Positions 10,892 to 22,165 of a stretch of 64,000 bases of DNA are shown here, piece after piece. The stretch spans positions 85,266 through 149,265 of the forward strand of contig WHVA01000268.1 of the NCBI GenBank assembly GCA_015179125.1, read 5' to 3'. Position 1 is the stretch's first letter. Each line of letters begins with the position of its first letter. Origin of the DNA: Gautieria morchelliformis. Lineage: Eukaryota; Basidiomycota; Agaricomycetes; Gomphales; Gomphaceae. A model generated the notes under the pieces. The model saw only the letters and a program-made list of their open reading frames with translations. It made no database searches and was not told the DNA's origin. Both the position numbers and the translations under genes were made by a program.

Positions 10892-12853
10892 ATGATGCCC
10901 CCCAAAGATGGGATGGACGTTGATCCGTCAACGTCCACAACTCGAGCAACGGCCCCGAGACAGGGGGCTGCAGACATTCTCCGTGCTCCAATGGACCAGG
11001 AGCACTGGATGATCGTGGGATGGGAGGACGCCCTCGCCATCGTCCACCCGGATGATTGCGCAACGTGCGTGGACTACGCCGCGCACCTAAGGGCCGCGAC
11101 AGGCACCCGCAAGGTCAAATTGCAGGACGAAGACATTGGCGACACCGTCGATGCAGCCTGGGGATGGATCCCAAGGGGCATCGCGTGTGACGCGCGAGAA
11201 GAGCCCCTCCGGGACATCCACGACCTTAAAAAAGAGGTCAAGGAGTTGGAATGCGCGGTCGAAGACCGCGACGATGCGCTCGCAACGGAGCGTGCCAAGA
11301 TCAAGGAATTGGAGCAACAGCTGAGCACAGCCCAGCTCCAGGTTACCCTGGCCCATGTTGCCTCAAAAAGGCCACGACATGACCCAGCCACAGACCCAGT
11401 GGCCGCACCATCATCACTTCGCGCGACGGTGCCTCTGCCGGCGCACGCAACATCGGGGCTAGTGTCCCAATTGTCGGTGCCGACCCCGACAACGACAACA
11501 ACAGAAGGGCATAGCGCGCCTTCCGACTCTGCGTACGGCGTCCCAGATGGATGGGAGTCAGACTCATCCGTCTGGAAGACGTACAACCCAGAAAGGGCAC
11601 AGCGGCTGGCAGAGCAGCCAAAGAAATTGCGCGGCACCCCCAACACCGTCAATGGGCTAGCCATTGCGAGGGAAAGCGCGATTAGCGCTTACCTAGCGGC
11701 ATCATCGTCACACACTGTCAACGACCCCGCCCTTCAGCGGCAGGTAGCACAGATCGAGGCCCAGTACATCGGGCCTGGCGTGGCCCTGCCTCCACCGGCA
11801 GGGACAGTTCACCCTCCCTACCCGGGGGAGGGGACGCTCATCCCACTCGGAGATCCACCGATCTCCAAGACGGGCCTCCTACCACGGCCGGTAGGAAAGG
11901 CCCAACAGCATCGTACTCAATGGTACGACGTCTTCCCGCTCGACGACCCACGCTTCGTCGAACTCATAGCACAGGCAAAAGAAACGCCACAACTCGCGTG
12001 TACGCGCGTATTCAAACACATCGAGCGCGAACAACGTGCTCGCAATCCCAAAAGGGATTGTCTCGTGATAGCGGGTGGAACCCCGCACGATATCGTGGCC
12101 ATCCTGAAGGGTTGGATACACAACCCTGAAGGAACCCCATCCGCCATCCATGACAACGCGGATGGCACCTTCAACCTAGACGACATGGACGTCTGGATGT
12201 GGTTGAAGGCCCTGGCGCCCCAGGTCAAAGGGGTCGCATCACCACTCAGGGCGAGGCTACTCGACCTATTCAGCTCAACAGACCAATGGTCGAACCTCGT
12301 CAACACCAGGGAAGTGCTGACGCCTCAGAGCACCACCCTGCAGCTCTCAATCACGGGCCCATTCCCTGTGGAGGGCCGAGCTGACCCCGACATCCCCCTC
12401 ACCGAGATCGCGAGATGGTTGGCCCGCATTGAACATTATGTTCAACGCAGCATCACCAGCGTGGCATTCAGTGCCGCCGCCCGCGAGGGCCAACAAAAGG
12501 TCATCAAGACCAGCCATGTGAGGGCCGCGGTGCCACGACCCCTCACTCACGCTCAGCTCAACCAAGAGCTGGGGCGCTTCCAGCCCCCTCCTCAGACTGA
12601 GGACCTGGCCGTTGAGGCCATGCTCCGCGAGGACACTGGCCTCATCACCCAAGCAGATACCGCCGCTAGTAGTGAGGCTGACCAGCCTCACCCAATCACC
12701 ACCAATGATGCGGAGGTGCCCCCGGAGGAGTCACGCGCTCCACCAGCCCCGTACGACAACGACGTCATCGTATCGGCCACTCTAGAGGACTCCCTCATGG
12801 ATGACCTCTATGAGACCCCTATAGTTGTCTATAGAGGGGGAGGGTGTAAATAA
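10892..12853 (+). CDS. Extra ORF between chromovirus pol and 3' LTR (653 aa)
   Basis: An uninterrupted frame starts at ATG 10892 (MMPPKDGMDVD) and ends at TAA 12851-12853. I do not recognise a family. A coiled-coil stretch rich in Lys, Glu and Leu sits at roughly residues 110-150 (LKKEVKELE to KIKELEQQL), followed by a basic KRPRHD patch, a Thr/Pro-rich linker, and a compact C-terminal half with WYDVFPLDDPRFVELIAQAK. No signal peptide or membrane segment is visible, so it does not look like an envelope protein. It may be a Gag-like or accessory protein of the element. Its stop codon lies nine bases inside the LTR. It is intact although the integrase beside it is broken. Confidence 0.6.
   Translation: MMPPKDGMDVDPSTSTTRATAPRQGAADILRAPMDQEHWMIVGWEDALAIVHPDDCATCVDYAAHLRAATGTRKVKLQDEDIGDTVDAAWGWIPRGIACDAREEPLRDIHDLKKEVKELECAVEDRDDALATERAKIKELEQQLSTAQLQVTLAHVASKRPRHDPATDPVAAPSSLRATVPLPAHATSGLVSQLSVPTPTTTTTEGHSAPSDSAYGVPDGWESDSSVWKTYNPERAQRLAEQPKKLRGTPNTVNGLAIARESAISAYLAASSSHTVNDPALQRQVAQIEAQYIGPGVALPPPAGTVHPPYPGEGTLIPLGDPPISKTGLLPRPVGKAQQHRTQWYDVFPLDDPRFVELIAQAKETPQLACTRVFKHIEREQRARNPKRDCLVIAGGTPHDIVAILKGWIHNPEGTPSAIHDNADGTFNLDDMDVWMWLKALAPQVKGVASPLRARLLDLFSSTDQWSNLVNTREVLTPQSTTLQLSITGPFPVEGRADPDIPLTEIARWLARIEHYVQRSITSVAFSAAAREGQQKVIKTSHVRAAVPRPLTHAQLNQELGRFQPPPQTEDLAVEAMLREDTGLITQADTAASSEADQPHPITTNDAEVPPEESRAPPAPYDNDVIVSATLEDSLMDDLYETPIVVYRGGGCK
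12833..12844 (+). other. Polypurine tract of the chromovirus
   Basis: AGAGGGGGAGGG lies immediately before the TGTAAA start of the LTR, the normal place of the plus-strand primer in LTR retroelements. Confidence 0.6.
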
Positions 12854-13059
12854 CCCGTGGATCTACATGTACAATAGTTATTACATAATCCCAGTGGGCC
12901 CCTTAGGGACCCACTGTATAGTTTATGCGTGGGAACCGGCCAGCGGTCCCCATCGCATCTTACTCTTACCTGTCACTACGTAGCATTCAGAATACCACTC
13001 ATTGGTCAAGTTCTGTAGTGCCCTTGTGATACAAGGTTCTAAGATCAACACCCTTTACA
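12845..13059 (+). repeat. 3' LTR of the chromovirus (215 bp)
   Basis: The sequence starts TGTAAATA and ends CCCTTTACA, giving inverted ends TGTAAA/TTTACA, directly after a polypurine tract. Beyond 13060 the sequence matches the 3' flank of TPR-CHAT copy B, so the right border is also supported by loss of the element in the paralogue. The 5' LTR is absent, so no target duplication can be checked. Confidence 0.65.
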
Positions 13060-13296
13060 TACTGAATGGTTAAGTGTGCACTGAGGGAGCCTGGAGGGAT
13101 CAGGAAGGGGTCGATATGAAGGGCTTAACATGGGACAGGGTCATGACTAGAAAGGCAACTTTATAACCGAGACTCATTCTGCACTTGTTAATACTGCGGC
13201 ATTCACTTATACACTACACTGTACAGCTGCTAAATTACATGCCACCACACATGAGAACAGGAAAGTACACAGTTGCATTCACAACCACCCCTCACC
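13060..13296 (-). other. 3' flank of TPR-CHAT gene A, shared with copy B
   Basis: The reverse complement aligns with 39361-39590 downstream of copy B (words such as GAATGAGTCTC, AAAGTTGCCTTTCTAG and CCTCCAGGCTCCCTCAGTGC). It marks the 3' limit of the duplicated segment. It probably holds the 3' UTR. No polyadenylation signal was assigned. Confidence 0.55.
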
Positions 13297-16200
13297 TCAC
13301 CTGCCCATGTGAATAAATGGAACCCAACGTTTGAATGAGACCCCCTCAGAACGCAACTTGTCAACAGCAACATGGAGGGCTCGGGCAGCCTCTCTGGTAT
13401 TGGGTTGAAACGTGCCTGCAACAGTGGATGGCTTCATTCTATAGAGGTATTCATAGAATGCATCTGCAACCTTTGGACCATCCTCATCAGAAATAGACCT
13501 AGAAACAATCAGACATTGCATACAGGGCTAATCAGATTGACTCACCACATGGTTGCAATGACTCCTTGAAAACCAGAAAACAACAGTGTTGATGCAAGAT
13601 GGATCGCTTCATCAGGAAGAGCCTTATCACCCATGGCAGTCTGGCATGCACCAAGGAAGGCCAGTTGTGCATTAGGTGTGGGCTGCATCATTATTTGAGA
13701 CACCTTCAGTGGGCCATCATGAAGCATCAGAGAGCTCTCAAGAGGATTCTCTGGATGTTGGTGCCCATGGCATGCAAAGTGGGCGATGGATATAGTGGGA
13801 ATGCATGAAATAACCTCTTCCACATTTGCAGAATTGAACTTGATCAAATCCTTCTCTGGCACATGACTTTCTATCCTTTGCAGCTCATCAACAGTATATG
13901 GAAGCCCACTTTGGCCAGGTGTGTTGGGTTCAATGACTACCATCATCTTGAAGGGGTCGGAAATGGGCACATTGCTGAGAAGTGCAGTGATGGTCGGAGT
14001 GTATGATGAAACCACATAGTCAGAAACACACTGTGGCTCCCCAGCATTGTACATTCCTGCTGCATGTATTGGAAGGAAAGTAAAAGGCCCGGTGGGGCAC
14101 CACCACAAATTGGATAGTGTATCGGATTTCTGCAAATAGGGATAACCTTGAGTATAGGGAAACAGTGGTAAGATGACACAACAGACCTCTAACCCAAGAG
14201 AGTGAAAAACAGGTCTTACCACTGACTCCCACAGCACAGCCAAGACCATTTGGAAGTCATTATATTCATGATTGGGTTGAACTTGTGTCATGTATCGGCT
14301 CTCCAAACTCTGCCTCATTAGCTGTAAGATAGTAGGAGGCAGAATCTGTTGAAGAAGGCCATCAACATGCAAGCGAATAGATGCAGAATGGGACGGGTCT
14401 CGGTGGCCTGGTGCAGTGGCAATTCGCATGAGATCCACAAGTGCAGTCACATCAGCAAAAGTCAGCGGCAGCGGCACATGCTGGATGCCACTCAATGATG
14501 TCAATATTAAGGCAGCGCAACGAGCCTTGCCTGCATTGAGGATGACCACTGGTCCCTCAACGGCTGCACCCAGCAATGTGGAGATTTGTCGTGGGCGCAA
14601 GAAATCTTCAAAGCCTTTCAACTGGCGCACGTCTTCCACAGTTGCCAGCCACTTGTCATTGAGACGGCGTAACCGAACTGCCTCACGCTCCATTGACATC
14701 CTTCGCTGTGAGTTATCAGACATGCCCCGTGACACATCCCGAAGCGAGCCCTGTTCAAGCTCGAGTGAAATATCTCTTAGTGTTTCCTCAAGCCCTGGTG
14801 CTACTTTACGAAGGGCAGTCATCGGCGTACGAAGCTGCAGCGCCTGCGACCAAAATACTGCACGGCCTTCTTCAAGTAGCTCGACTGCTCTCTCGAACTG
14901 ACCCGATTCAATTGCACAAGCGGCAGCCGCACGAGCCAAGCCATCAGTACCCGATGTCAAGGCTTGCTGGCGTGAGGACAAATCCAGGCTTAGCATGGCC
15001 AGACGGGGTAGAAGCTCGATTGCAGCTTGATATGCATCCAAAGCTGAATCATGACTAGAATCTGCATGACGTGCCCATTCCCTGGCTGCACGGAAGCGTT
15101 GAGATGTAGGAGCAGTCTCACATGCCACTGCTTTCCGAAAGGCATCCATGGCACTTTGGAGATCTCCTGAGTCATTGAAGTGGGTGTATGCTGTCATAGA
15201 CATAGTCCCAAGTTGTGTTGAACAACTACAGGTTAAGGGATGACCAGGCGCAAGTAAACCTAGTGCATCCTGAAGGAATAAAATCGCCTCCTCCAGGTCT
15301 TCGTGTCGACCAAACTCCTCAAACCGTGTCAAGAGCGCAGCTGCGATGTTGTTGAGGGCGGTGGGTCGGAAAGGATGCGGTACAGCTCGCAGCTCGAGTG
15401 TTTCTCGATGCAATGAAATCGCCTCCTCCAGGTCTTCATGTCGACCGGACTGTGCAAACCGTACCCTGAGCGAATTAGCGATGTCGTTGAGGGAGGTGGA
15501 TCGATCAGGATGCGGTGCAGCTCGCAGCTCGAGTGCTTCTCGATGCAATGAAATCGCCTCCTCCAAGTCTTCGTGTTGATAAGACTGCTGAAACCGTGTC
15601 ACGAGCGCACATGCGATGTTGCAGAGGGAGTCGGATCGGAGAGAATGCGGTGCAGGTCGCCGCTCGAGTGCTTCTCGATGCAATGAGATCGCCTCCTCCA
15701 GGTCTTCGTGTTTACCGGACTGCTCAAACCGTGTCGAGAATGCAGCTGCGAGGTTATTGAGGTAGGAGGATCGGAGAGGATGCAGCGCAGGTAGCAGCTC
15801 GAGTGCTTCTCGATGCAATGAAATCGCCTCCTCCAGGTCTTCGTGTCGACCGGACTGCCCAAACACTCTCTCGAGCGCAACTGCGATGTTGTTGAGGAAG
15901 GAGGATCGAAGAGGATGCGGTGGTGGTCGCAGCTGAAGTGCTTCTCGATGCAATGAAATCACCTCCTCCATGTCTGTATGTCGACCGGACCGCTCAAACA
16001 GTGTCCTGAGCGCATTCGCCATGTTGTTGAGGAAGGTGGATCGATCAGGATGTGATGCAGGTAGCAGTTCAAGTCCTTCTCGATACAATGAAATCGCCTC
16101 CTCCAGGTCTTCATGTCGACCGGACTGATCAAACCGTGTCTGGAGCGCACCTGCGATGTTGCAGAGGGAGTCGGATCGGCGAGGATACGGTGCAAGTCGC

Positions 16201-19200
16201 AGCTCGAGTGCTTCTCGATGCAATGAAATCGCCGCCTCCAGGTCTTCATGTCGACCGGACTGCTCAAACCGTGTCTGTAGCGCAGTGGCGAGGTTGTTGA
16301 GGGCGAAGGATCGGAAAGGATGCGGTGCAGGTAGCAGCTCAAGTGCTTCTCGATGCAATGAAACCGCCTCCTCCAGGTCTTCATGTCGACTGTACTGCTC
16401 AAACCGTGTCAAGAGCGCGCGTGCGATGTTGTTGAGGGAGGAGGGTCGATCAGGATGCGGTGCAGCTCGCAGTTCGAGTCCTTCTCGATGCAATGAAATC
16501 GCCTCCTCCAGGTCTTCGTGTCGACCGGACTGATCAAACCGTGTCTTGAGCGCAATTGCGATGTTGTTGAGGGAGGAGGGTCGATCAGGATGCGGTGCAG
16601 CTCGCAGCTCGAGTGCTTCTCGATGCAATGAAATCGCCTCCTCCAGGTCTTCGTGTCGACCGGACTGCTCAAACCGTGTCTGTAGCGCAGTGGCGAGGTT
16701 GTTGAGGGCGAAGGATCGGAAAGGATGCGGTGCAGGTAGCAGCTCAAGTGCTTCTCGATGCAATGAAACCGCCTCCTCCAGGTCTTCATGTCGACTGTAC
16801 TGCTCAAACCGTGTCAAGAGCGCGCGTGCGATGTTGTTGAGGGAGGAGGGTCGATCAGGATGCGGTGCAGCTCGCAGTTCGAGTCCTTCTCGATGCAATG
16901 AAATCGCCTCCTCCAGGTCTTCGTGTCGACCGGACTGATCAAACCGTGTCTTGAGCGCAATTGCGATGTTGTAGAGGCAGGAGGATCGATCAGGATGCGC
17001 TGAAGGGAGCAGCTCGAGTGCTTCTCGATGCAATGAAATCGCCTCCTCCAGGTCTTCGTGCCGACCGAACTGCTCAAACCGTGTCTTGAGCGCACGTGCG
17101 ATGTTGTTGAGGGAGGAGGGTCGACCAGGATGCGGTGCAGCTCGCAGCTCGAGTGCTTCTCGATGCAATGAAATCGCCTCCTCCAGGTCTTCGTGTCGAC
17201 CGGACTGCCCAAAACGTGTGAAGAGAGCAACTGCGGTGTTGTTGAGGGAGGTGGATCGGAAAGGATGCGGTGCAGGGAACAGCTCGAGTGCTTCTCGATG
17301 CAATGAAATCACCTCCTCCAGGTCTTCATGTCGACCAGACTGTTCAAACCGTATCCTGAGCGCATTCGCGATGTTGATAAGGGAGAAGGGTCGACCAGGA
17401 TGCGGTGCAGGTCCCAGCTCGAGTGCTTCTCGATGCAATGAAATTGCCTCCTCCAGGTCTTCGTGTCGACCAGACTGCTCAAACCGTGTCCAGAGCGCAG
17501 CTGCGATGTTGTAGAGGGAGGAGGATCGGAGAGGATGCGGTGCAGGGATCAGCTCGAGTGCTTCTCGATGCAATGAAATCGCCTCCTCCAGGTCTTCGTG
17601 TCGACCGGACTGCTCAAACCGTGACCTGAGCGCATTTGCGATGTTATAGAGAGATTTGGATCGGAGAGGATGCGGTGCAGGGAGCAGTTCGAGTGCTTCT
17701 CGATGCAATGAAATCGCCTCCTCCAGGTCTTCGTGTCGACCGGCCTGATCAAATCGTGTCTTGAGCGCAATTGCGATGTTGTAGAGGAAGGAGGATCGGA
17801 AACGATCCGGTGCAGGGACCAGCTCGAGTGCTTCTCGATGCAAGGAAATCGCCTCCTCCAGGTCTTCGCGTCGACCGGACTGCCCAAACCGTGTCTTGAG
17901 CGCAGTTGCGATGTTGTTGAGGGAGTTGGATCGGAGAGGATGCGGTGCAGGGAGCAGCTCGAGTGCTTCTCGATGCAGTGATATCGCCTCCTCCAAGTCT
18001 TCATGTCGGCCGGACTGCTCAGACCGTGTATGGAGCGCACTTGCGATGTTGCCGAGGGAGTCGGATCGGAGAGGATGCGGTGCAGGTCGCAGACCGAGTG
18101 CTTCTCGATACAATGAAATCGCCTCCTCCAGGTCTTCATGTCGACCGGACTGCTCAAACCGTGTCGAGAGCGCATTTGCGATGTTGTTGAGGGAGTCGGA
18201 TCGGAGAGGGTGCGGCGCAGGTCGCAGCTCGAGTGCTTCTCGATGCAATGAAATCCCCTCCTCCAGGTCTTCGTGTTGACCGGACTGCTCAAACCGTGTC
18301 ACGAGCGCAATTGCGATGCCGGTGAAGGACCTGGATTGAGCAGGATGCGGTGGAGGTCGCATCTCGAGTGCTTCTCGATGCAATGAAATCGCCTCCTCCA
18401 GGTCTTCGTTTCGACCGGACTGATCAAACCGTGTCTTGAGCGCAATTGCGATGTTGAAGAGGGAGTCGGGTCGGAGAGGATGCGGTGCAGGTCGCAGCTC
18501 CAGTACTTCTCGATGCAATGAAATCGCCTCCTCCAAGTCTTCGTGTCGACCGGACTGATCAAACCGTGTCAAGAGCGTAACTGCGATATTGTTGAGGACG
18601 GCGAATCGGAGAGGATGCGGTGCAGGAAACAACTCGAGTGCTTCTCGATGCAATGAAATCGCCTCCTCCAGGTCTTCATGTCGACCGGACTGCCCAAACC
18701 GTGTCGAGAGCGCAGTCGCGATGTCGCTGAGGAAGGAGGATCGGAGAGGATGTGGTGCAGGTAGCAACTCGAGTGCTTCTCGATACAATAAAATCGCCTC
18801 CTCCAGGTCTTCGTGTCGACCGGACTGTTCAAACCGTGTCTTGAGCGCAGCTGCGATGTCGCCGAGGGAGTCGGATCGGAGAGGATGCAGCGCAGGCAGC
18901 AGCTCGAGTGCTTCTCGATGCAATGAAATCGCCTCCTCCAGGTCTTCGTGTCGACCGGACTGCTCAAACCGTGTCTTGAGCGCAGCTGCGATGTCGCCGA
19001 GGGAGGAGGATCGGAGAGGATGCAGCGCAGGCAGCAGCTCGAGTGCTTCTCGATGCAATGAAATCGCCTCCTCCAGGTCTTCGTGTCGACCGGACTGCTC
19101 AAACCGTGACCTGAGCGCATTTGCGATGTTATAGAGAGATTTGGATCGGAGAGGATGCGGTGCAGGGAGCAGTTCGAGTGCTTCTCGATGCAATGAAATC

Positions 19201-19924
19201 GCCTCCTCCAGGTCTTCGTGTCGACCGGCCTGATCAAATCGTGTCTTGAGCGCAATTGCGATGTTGTAGAGGAAGGAGGATCGGAAACGATCCGGTGCAG
19301 GGACCAGCTGGAGTGCCTCTCGATGCAATGAAATCGCCTCCTCCAGGTCTTCATGTCGACGGTACAGCGCAAACCGTATCAAGAGCTCACTCGCGATGTT
19401 GCTGAGGGGGGCGGGTCGATCAGGATGCGGTGCAGGGACCAGCTGGAGTGCCTCTCGATGCAATGAAATTGCCTCCTCCAGGTCTTCGCGTCGACCGGAC
19501 TGCTGAAACCGTGTCCTGAGCGCAGTTGCGATGTTGTCGAGGGAGTCGAATCGGAGAGGATGCGGTGCAGGGAGCAGCTCGAGTGCTTCTCGATGCAATG
19601 AAATCGCCTCCTCCAGGTCTTCGTGTCGACCGGACTGATCAAACCGTGTCTTGAGCGCAATTGCGATGCTGTAGAGGGAGGAGGACCGGCTAGGATGCGG
19701 TGCAGGGCGCAGGTGGAGTGCCTCTCGATAAAGTGAAATGGCCAAATTCAAATCTTCCTGTTCACCAGACTCGATAAATCGTCTTGCAAGGGCGACGAGG
19801 AAGTCCTAATAGAACGGAGACATTAGCCAAACCTCTGGGAAAATTAGCTGTGGCATACAGGATCGTGTTGCTGTGGCAGGTCTCGGAGAAGTACTCTGAG
19901 TGCAATGTCGCTGTTATACTCCAT
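13297..19924 (-). CDS. TPR-CHAT protein A, 34 repeat units, 2156 aa, 4 exons
   Basis: Exons (minus strand): 19924-19859, 19805-14187, 14129-13546 and 13498-13297; introns of 53, 57 and 47 bp; total 6471 nt, in frame. The ATG at 19924 is preferred because copy B and the left-edge gene share it. About residues 40-1570 hold 34 tetratricopeptide-like units of 45 aa (EDLEEAISLHREALEL core). A linker follows, then a C-terminal CHAT domain, a caspase/separase-fold cysteine protease: WWCPTGPFTFLPIHAAG near 1900, the catalytic His in HFACHG near 2016, and the Cys in GACQTA near 2057. Both dyad residues are present. TPR arrays usually bind partners; CHAT cleaves proteins. A receptor-like, immunity-related role is inference. 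An alternative end exists because CAGGTGAGG at the stop resembles a splice donor. Confidence 0.85.
15200..19760 (-). repeat. 34 x 135-bp coding repeat array
   Basis: Equivalent codons recur every 135 bp from 19741 down to 15286 (4455 bp, exactly 33 periods) without any indel. Each unit encodes 45 aa. Units are highly alike in DNA, and differences concentrate in codons for a few positions (after HP, around SL-x-N and AL-x-TRF). Two-unit and longer blocks recur almost unchanged at distances of 3 and 11 units. Confidence 0.95.
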
Positions 19925-21470
19925 CCCAAGGTGCGAGGGGACATCCAAGAAACGCGCGCCTGCTAGTTCACTGGCGTCACTTCTCAAAGTGGCAGATGGT
20001 CCCACCGTAGTCATCCAAATGCGCTTGCGTCCATCTTCCCATGCGCGGGATCAGTGGACAGCCGCGATCCGCGGACTAGTCGTCACAGCCGACCAGTGGA
20101 TTGTTACAGGTCTTTGCACCACATGTACATCCTCTTCCTAGTCTCACGTGTAAGTTCTTAGGACGCGAATTTCTGCTTTGATGGTTCCAGGCGGGTCCCA
20201 ACTGGAAACCCCTTGGGATAGCTGCAGGCACCACTAGTCCCCTTGTGCATGTGTCAGTGGTCACGTTATGTCCTGGCCGAGTCAGGATCTCACATACACC
20301 GCCTCACAGTCACGTGACGGCCGCTGAGTAACATTAGCTTCTCAGAGAATCGGGTCCGCTGTCTCCCGGAGACTCTGACAGCCAAACAGTGATCCATCGT
20401 CTACTGACACCCTCAACGCGTCCACACATTGCATAAATTACGCAGAGGAAAATTTTGCCATCGTCTCTGTAGACAATGCCTGCCGCCTGAAACTGCAACA
20501 TTTTGTGCCTAGCCTGCTACTTGGAAATTGGACCTTGATGGGCATTGTTTGGCATGTTATGCCACAATGTTTATCAATCCCTCCCACTTTCTGCTTGGAT
20601 AATCTCTGGAAGAATATCTGGATGCATTTTGACATTTCAAATCCTTGCCCCCTTGCCAAGCCATGTCACGGTTGGGATTGGCCGCCGGGCATCGAGCATG
20701 AATGTGGCGGGTTACGCGCTCCTTCCCAATACTTGACACACTGCTGCTGTAATCACAGCCTGGGCATAATCGTCTGCACATCTCCTTCAGGCTCGGTCGT
20801 TTGGTCGCCAGGGTTTCAAGAGGCAGTTTCACCCCACCTCTTATCAGTTGCATTTCGACCGGATGTGGCTATCGAGAATGCGCTGGGCACACATGGCATT
20901 ATCTCAGTCTCATTGGCACTGGATATGTCTGCCTCTGCGTTGCCTGAACCCTTTTGACCAGTTACATCCATTATTCCTGACATTGAGGCCAATGCTCCTG
21001 ATGAGACTCTGGTGTCAATCGGTATCATACACAGCAACTCAGAGCCTGCTGCAGTCTCAGTGAGTGGCGTCGCTGCGGACTTCCCAGGCTCTCTCTCTCC
21101 ATGGCTATGGTTCCGTTGGGTACATACCCTCAGGTCCTGTCATCGTGAGGTTTTCATCATGATTGTGATACAAATACCTGTTGTTGAGACTAAACCCTGA
21201 CTAGGTGTTCTGGCGGTAACTACGTCGGTAGGATGGTACCATGGCGAAACGGTGTCAAGAATAGCTGCAAAGTTGGAAAAATGTCCTCAGCTATTCTTGG
21301 ATCATTGGGCCATATAATCAAGAGGGCAGTCATAGGTATGCCACCCGCCAGGGCCTGTGGCGGTGACATTGCTGTGGTGGCGTGGTAGTGCTACGTCTGG
21401 AGGACTTGTTCTGCCGAATATTTCCCCATCTCAGGCCGTTTTCGACATTTACTTTTGACCTTCCCTACAC
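19925..21470 (-). promoter_or_regulatory. 5' flank of gene A and mosaic of dispersed repeats
   Basis: 19925-20330 matches the left-edge flank (34-480). From about 20640 to 21460 the DNA shares blocks with 29280-29880 and 34090-35000 (for example GAGGGCAGTCATAGGTATG at about 21320 and 34326, and GAATGTGGCGGGTTACGC at about 20699 and 29828). Some blocks are in the same and some in opposite orientation, so the segment is a rearranged repeat rather than a simple duplicate. No gene is supported. Confidence 0.5.
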
Positions 21471-21599
21471 CTGGATAACCCTGTCCATGCTGCTACCGCT
21501 CTCTCCTATGAGAGGGAGGGGAATGGAGATGAAATAATTAGAGTAGAAACAAGCAATGACAGGGGTCCCTCTCATTGCTTGTTCATGCCCTAATTCTCT

Positions 21600-21905
21600 C
21601 GACTGCCACCTATAGCTTGATGTGAGTTCACCGTGGGGGGAGGGCATGGCGGTGCGTGGGAGCCCCATCTCGGAGGAGGAGGGGGAGTCCATGGGCATGA
21701 TGATGGTGTAGGAGAATGTGGTGGTGGAGGTGGAGATGGCTGCCGCGGGTGCGGGGTCAGGGTCGGCTGGAGTGGGGGCCTGAGGCCTCGGCGTCGTTGA
21801 GGCGGCGGTGCAGCTTGATTCAGGCGTGTTGGTGGAGGAGGACAGGGAACTAGTGGTGCAGCAGGGCGGGCGGTATTAGGGCAGTGGAGGCGCAGATGCG
21901 GACAG
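21600..21905. repeat. Purine-rich low-complexity tract
   Basis: GGTGGAGG-like triplet repeats create a proline-rich frame on the minus strand. The composition explains that frame; no domain is present. Confidence 0.6.
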
Positions 21906-22165
21906 GCGTTGATCATTCACTTGTTTCTTCCTTTGCTTTCAGCAGAGTTGCTTTTATTGTGTAACCACATAGTTATTCATATTCATTATTCATACACCCA
22001 TCCTCCCATTATACCTTTCTCTTTCAATCTCTCTCTTTTGGGTACAAAAATTGGTGTCATTTCGTGAAAAGTAATTGAATGCTCTGAGCACTGTACAGTA
22101 CACTAAACTCGGAGAAATATAATATAATATATAGCAACACGCCGCGGCACAGCGCGAATTATGTA

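Noticed and set aside
10892..12853. Envelope gene making the chromovirus an errantivirus-like element
   Set aside because: The position fits, but no signal peptide, transmembrane span or glycoprotein features are visible in the protein.
15599..19372. Long alternative-frame and antisense ORFs in the repeat array with KTWRRRFHCIEKHSS or SRCNEIASSRSSCR repeats
   Set aside because: They are shadow frames of the 135-bp coding repeat, whose length is a multiple of three, so every frame repeats. The TPR frame is the one with recognised domains and shared exon structure.
19739..19751. Start of gene A at 19751 and of copy B at 35931
   Set aside because: Those positions are TTG codons; the shared ATG exon at 19924 and 35757 with a 53-54 bp intron gives a better supported start.
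15200..19760. CRISPR array or non-coding satellite
   Set aside because: The 135-bp repeats have no spacers and encode a conserved TPR unit in a gene with introns and a CHAT domain in a eukaryotic context.
21590..21916. Proline-rich protein on the minus strand
   Set aside because: Explained by the GGTGGA-type low-complexity tract; no start context, domain or splice support.
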